A stretch of 53,624 nt of DNA. Source: CAYSRC01 sp964433495 (GTDB taxonomy: Bacteria; Bacillota; Clostridia; Oscillospirales; Ruminococcaceae). Position 1 is the first letter of the stretch. Each line of letters begins with the position of its first letter. Positions 50,981 to 53,624 of the stretch are shown in pieces. The notes under the pieces were generated by a model. The model was given only the letters and a program-made list of their open reading frames with translations. It ran no database searches and was not told where the DNA came from. The stretch is from NCBI GenBank assembly GCA_964433495.1, contig CAYSRC010000011.1, forward strand, positions 1 through 53,624, in the 5' to 3' direction. A program made the translations under genes and the position numbers.

Positions 50981-51000
50981 CTCCCGCCGTCCGGCGGGAG
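50981..51000. other. Hairpin between integrase and AP2 genes
   Basis: An 8-bp stem (CTCCCGCC/GGCGGGAG) with a 4-base loop next to palindromic site A, without a T run. Confidence 0.5.
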
Positions 51001-51008
51001 ACCCCTCA

Positions 51009-51039
51009 TTTTTCGCAGATTGACTTAATCTGCGAAAAA
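51009..51039. repeat. Palindromic site A, downstream of the integrase
   Basis: Two perfect 13-base arms (51009-51021 and 51027-51039) around GACTT. Its 25-base core at 51012-51036 recurs inverted at 52505-52529 with one difference. Confidence 0.8.
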
Positions 51040-51070
51040 ACCGTTTTCCCTCCAACAGCACGGGCTTTTT

Positions 51071-52237
51071 TCAAGCTGCCCGACCACAAATCTGACCATA
51101 AAAGTCAAAAAGCGCCTCAATTCGTTTTCTCTTTGATTCCATGGTCGGATGGACATAGCGGTTCAGCGAAATCCTTACATCGGAATGCCCCAAAATCTCG
51201 CTCAGTGTTTTTGCGTCTGCGCCGTTCTCAACGCAGTTCGTGGCGAATGTATGGCGCAGGGCGTGGAAGGTTCCCGTTTCAATCCCGGCCTTCTTCAGGA
51301 TTTTTTTGAACCGATACTGCATTGTCCTGGGCTCCAGCGGCCTCTCCCCTCCGAACACATACGGATGCTCGCTTTTGAATTGAGAAAGAAACCGTAAAAG
51401 CTCCGATGTCAACGGGATAGTCCTTTCGGAGCATTCGCTTTTGGGGCTTGTTTCCGACAAGGCGGTTTTTGTCCCGTGTTTCGACACGGCAATGCGCTGC
51501 ACAGTGCGGCTTACCGTCAAGGCCTTTTCCTCGAAGTCGATATCCGTCCACCGAAGCGCACACAACTCTCCGAGCCGCAATCCTGTACACAGGCACAGCA
51601 ACACGGCGGCCGTGAATTTATCCGCCTGCTTATAAACACATTTAAAAAGCAGCGCCTGCTCTGCTTCGGAAAATATCCTGACAGTCTTTTTTCTCGACTT
51701 TACAGCCGTGCGCTCCAGCATCGGGATGTCTGTCAGATAGTACCTGTTTGCAAAAGCAAGGATCTGATTGGCGACACAAATGACGCTTTTATGCAGGCTT
51801 TCCGACATCTCTTGCCCCGACAGGCGGTCAAGGATCTTTTCGCACAGTTCGCGTATCCTATCGCCGGAAAGCCGGCATGAGCCGACGATATCGGCAAGAT
51901 ACCGTCGATAAACGGTTTCGTACTTTACAAAGGTGGAATGCTTCCGCGCGCAGGACAACGCTGTGAGCCACTCTTCGGCGGCCTGCGAGAACAGGACGCC
52001 GCCGTTCCCGCCTGCGCAGTTCCGATCATCGGCTTCGGTTTTTGACGCCGGTTCTTTCTCCTTTCCGCGGCGGGCTGCGTCGAATTTGACCGTAGCAAGC
52101 TTTTCCTTAGTTTCCGTGTAGTCTCTGCCGTATACCGAACGGTAGATGAATTGCCCCCTGCGTTCATCAAACACCTTATAGCGTCCCTCCCATCTGCCGT
52201 CCGCTCTCTTTCGGATGTTTTCTCCATGCCTTGCCAT
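51071..52237 (-). CDS. Tyrosine recombinase/integrase
   Basis: A 388-residue site-specific recombinase. An N-terminal arm-binding part (1-60) precedes a SAM-like core-binding domain (about 82-180) and a catalytic domain. The active-site set is complete by position: Arg221 in TGLRLGEL, Lys266, His325 and Arg328 in HALRHTF, His351 in LGHSDV and Tyr361 in NRYVHP. Such enzymes move integrative elements or invert DNA. The ATG at 52237 follows GGAGGAAA. The gene lies between two inverted copies of one palindromic site, and the AP2 gene follows. Confidence 0.95.
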   Translation of the reverse strand: MARHGENIRKRADGRWEGRYKVFDERRGQFIYRSVYGRDYTETKEKLATVKFDAARRGKEKEPASKTEADDRNCAGGNGGVLFSQAAEEWLTALSCARKHSTFVKYETVYRRYLADIVGSCRLSGDRIRELCEKILDRLSGQEMSESLHKSVICVANQILAFANRYYLTDIPMLERTAVKSRKKTVRIFSEAEQALLFKCVYKQADKFTAAVLLCLCTGLRLGELCALRWTDIDFEEKALTVSRTVQRIAVSKHGTKTALSETSPKSECSERTIPLTSELLRFLSQFKSEHPYVFGGERPLEPRTMQYRFKKILKKAGIETGTFHALRHTFATNCVENGADAKTLSEILGHSDVRISLNRYVHPTMESKRKRIEALFDFYGQICGRAA

Positions 52238-52426
52238 CTTCGTTTCCTCCGTTATTTGAGAGAATAATTTTTTGGAGTGTACCATAAAACTGACCCCAAG
52301 TTTGCCCCCATTCGTTTTTTTCGTTAAGAAGCAGCTTCCCGAAAGCGCGGTCGAGCCCGTGCAGAGCGGAGAGAAAATGTAAGTTTCACCCAAAAGCGCA
52401 ACAAACTCACGGCGAGTGTTGCAATT

Positions 52427-52438
52427 ATTCTGCGAATA
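52427..52438. repeat. Half-site related to the palindromic sites
   Basis: ATTCTGCGAATA, the same as one arm of site B (from 52520), in direct orientation 93 bases before it. Confidence 0.5.
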
Positions 52439-52500
52439 GCGTAAAATAAAAATGAATATACAAACTGAAACCCATCTTCCGCTATTGTTTGGTGGTTTGT

Positions 52501-52533
52501 TTTATTCGCAGATTAAGTCATTCTGCGAATAAA
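52501..52533. repeat. Palindromic site B, upstream of the integrase
   Basis: Two perfect 12-base arms (52501-52512 and 52522-52533) around nine bases. Read on the minus strand, its 25-base core differs from site A at one base. The rest of 52238-52806 shows no gene. Confidence 0.8.
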
Positions 52534-52678
52534 CGAAAAGGGGAAGTACCTTATCCCTGTGCGTTCGCCGACAGCTGTGACCCTGTGTCTGCTCCTCTTT
52601 TTCGCTTTGGATTCCTTCTAAAAACGGGAGACGAACCGCGGCACCCTGTTTTCCGGTTTCGGACAAAGAAATGAATAT

Positions 52679-52697
52679 CCCCCGGCAAAGCCGGGGG
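52679..52697. other. Hairpin near the transposase end
   Basis: CCCCCGGC/GCCGGGGG with a 3-base loop; a GCCGGC pair at about 52750-52771 and CCCAT/ATGGG at 52796-52808 lie nearby. They may belong to the right end of the IS200-type element. Confidence 0.4.
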
Positions 52698-52806
52698 TAT
52701 TTCATATGCGAGCGAAGCCCTCTGTTACAAGCGGCACGCGTCACGGCGCGCCGGCAGTTGGGCCCGCCGGCTGCGTATTCCTTTACCTGCTGCCCATAAA
52801 ATGGGT

Positions 52807-53238
52807 TTAGAAGTTTCCCATTGTCAGCTGTTCTCCTGCCTTGTCTTCTTCCGATTGTCTTTGAATATATTCCTGTATCTTTTTTGCATTCGTTCCCGAC
52901 GTATCTGCGCAGTACCCTCGGCGCCAAAACTCCCGGTTCCGATATTTATACTTCAACTCCGGGTACTTCTCGCATATCATCAGGCTGCTTTTTCCTTTCA
53001 AGTACCCCAAGCTCGACACCGCTAACTTCGGCGGTATCTCTGCCGGCATATGCACACGGTCAGGGCGCACCTCTGCTTCTACTGTTTTTACTTTCTTCCA
53101 CTCGCAGAGCGTTCTCAGATTTTCTCCCATTTCTCTCCTCTTTTCTCCATAGAATACTTTCCTGCGGTATTTTGGCGCAAGCACCATATGGTACTTGCAA
53201 TTCCATGCCGTATGCGTTAACCTGTTCGTGTTGTTCAT
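52807..53238 (-). CDS. tnpA: IS200/IS605-family transposase TnpA
   Basis: A 143-residue Y1-HUH transposase that would cut and join single-stranded DNA. The family frame is clear: HTAWNCKYHMVLAPKYRRKVFY, then EIPPK, FWRRGY and the catalytic Tyr124 in KKIQEYIQRQ. The metal-binding His-x-His should stand in DHVH; here it reads Asp-Arg61-Val-His63, followed by Met-Pro-Ala, so the first His is lost and activity is doubtful. The ATG follows GGGAGG, which lies within a 12-bp stem. Confidence 0.93.
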   Translation of the reverse strand: MNNTNRLTHTAWNCKYHMVLAPKYRRKVFYGEKRREMGENLRTLCEWKKVKTVEAEVRPDRVHMPAEIPPKLAVSSLGYLKGKSSLMICEKYPELKYKYRNREFWRRGYCADTSGTNAKKIQEYIQRQSEEDKAGEQLTMGNF

Positions 53239-53248
53239 TCGGAATGAC

Positions 53249-53305
53249 CTCCCTTTGTTTTCCTGTGCAGTTGGCTGACCGCACTTCCATTCTAAACAAA
53301 GGGAG
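53249..53305 (-). promoter_or_regulatory. Stem that hides the transposase ribosome binding site
   Basis: CTCCCTTTGTTT and AAACAAAGGGAG (53249-53260 with 53294-53305) pair perfectly. On the minus strand the 3-prime arm contains most of the GGGAGG Shine-Dalgarno (53253-53248), so folding would block translation, as described for IS200. Confidence 0.7.
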
Positions 53306-53374
53306 TTTTTTTGTCTGCTTCATCGGCATAAGCCTTCTTTTGAACCACTCCACGGCGGGTGTTTTTCGATAGAC

Positions 53375-53416
53375 AAAAAGGCCGGGATGAGCAAATTTGC
53401 TTATCCCGGCCTTTTT
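53375..53416. terminator. Bidirectional terminator
   Basis: Two 21-base arms (53375-53395 and 53396-53416) with one G-T pair, bearing AAAAAGGCCGGG and CCCGGCCTTTTT. Confidence 0.85.
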
Positions 53417-53580
53417 GTTTACCGCTTTACCGCTGTGATTTTGTTTTGGTTTGATGGCTCAAAAACTCCGCTTCAACGCCTGAAAATGAATGGCGCCAGG
53501 GTTCGGGTCCCGTCCGCCCGTAAAATCCCCCGTTTTTCATCTGCGGTGCGTGAAACTTTTTTCACGGTTCCCAAGACGCC

Positions 53581-53607
53581 GAAAAGCCCCTAAAATAGGG
53601 GCTTTTC
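53581..53607. terminator. Hairpin near the window end
   Basis: Two perfect 12-base arms, GAAAAGCCCCTA and TAGGGGCTTTTC, around three A. Probably a terminator of a gene beyond the window. The bases 53417-53580 hold no supported gene. Confidence 0.6.
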
Positions 53608-53624
53608 GGGCTGTGCATCTTTTT

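Larger units (their letters stand above)
52676..53310 (-). mobile_element. Solo IS200/IS605-family element
   Basis: The transposase gene with hairpin-rich ends, without an accessory TnpB gene. Boundaries are approximate: such elements lack terminal inverted repeats and make no target duplication, so the ends cannot be fixed from this copy alone. Confidence 0.5.

Noticed and set aside
52489..52674. Short plus-strand frame downstream of site B
   Set aside because: It begins inside the palindrome region, has no ribosome site and resembles no protein.
53500..53535. tRNA-like T-arm (GGGTTCGGGTCCC) that could be the end of a tRNA used as an attachment site
   Set aside because: The flanking bases do not form an acceptor stem or a 5-bp T-stem, and no D or anticodon arm lies upstream.
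1..53624. CRISPR array
   Set aside because: No regularly spaced identical repeats with unique spacers; the tandem array at 38224-38390 has no spacers.

Overview
The window looks like a chromosomal segment from a high-GC, single-membrane, endospore-forming Clostridia bacterium, probably an Oscillospirales-type gut lineage. The evidence is spoVAC/spoVAD, the order plsX-rnc-smc-ftsY, an L20-type leader before infC-rpmI-rplT, a CD1247-type protein and a Gram-positive style pel cluster with no outer-membrane genes. Nearly every gene is on the minus strand. The lineage is inferred from gene content, not from a search.

Layout. 1-690: composite intergenic repeat and a terminator. 690-7005: a membrane-anchored SGNH hydrolase with Cys-rich repeats, a CD1247-type protein, efp, a Xaa-Pro peptidase, an endonuclease IV-like protein and a YqeG phosphatase. 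7006-7850: repeats. 7852-14538: rpsU, leuS, rsfS, an LCP protein, yqeK, nadD, yhbY and rdgB, a translation/NAD/nucleotide-hygiene block. 14674-23763: ftsY, smc, a 53-aa membrane protein, a radical SAM protein, rnc, plsX and trmFO. 23760-28216: topA, dprA and an rRNA methyltransferase. 28660-29802: rplT, rpmI, infC behind a strong promoter and an attenuator. 29975-30885: more composite repeats. 30886-33679: a VTC polyphosphate-polymerase-like, CotH-kinase and DUF4956 cassette. 33885-36407: a large membrane-anchored PHP-like protein. 36678-38149: spoVAD and spoVAC. 38614-39600: a divergent WYL regulator. 40032-41367: a small Cys4 protein, a decayed pseudogene, repeats and an AT-rich orphan gene.

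41770-49506 is the most coherent system: five genes in the order pelD-pelE-pelA(deacetylase)-pelF-pelG. The predicted product is a Pel-like cationic exopolysaccharide: PelF would polymerise, PelG transport, PelD/PelE form the membrane control assembly, and the DUF2194 protein could deacetylate. PelD is fused to an N-terminal SDR/epimerase-like domain and keeps an RxxD cyclic-di-GMP I-site nine residues before a degenerate GGDEF position. pelE carries an apparent frameshift. A structured RNA candidate lies just upstream of pelD.

49955-53624 is a mobile-DNA neighbourhood: an AP2 protein with three zinc-ribbon-like repeats, a tyrosine recombinase gene flanked by two inverted copies of one palindromic site, and a solo IS200/IS605 transposase whose ribosome binding site lies in a 12-bp stem.
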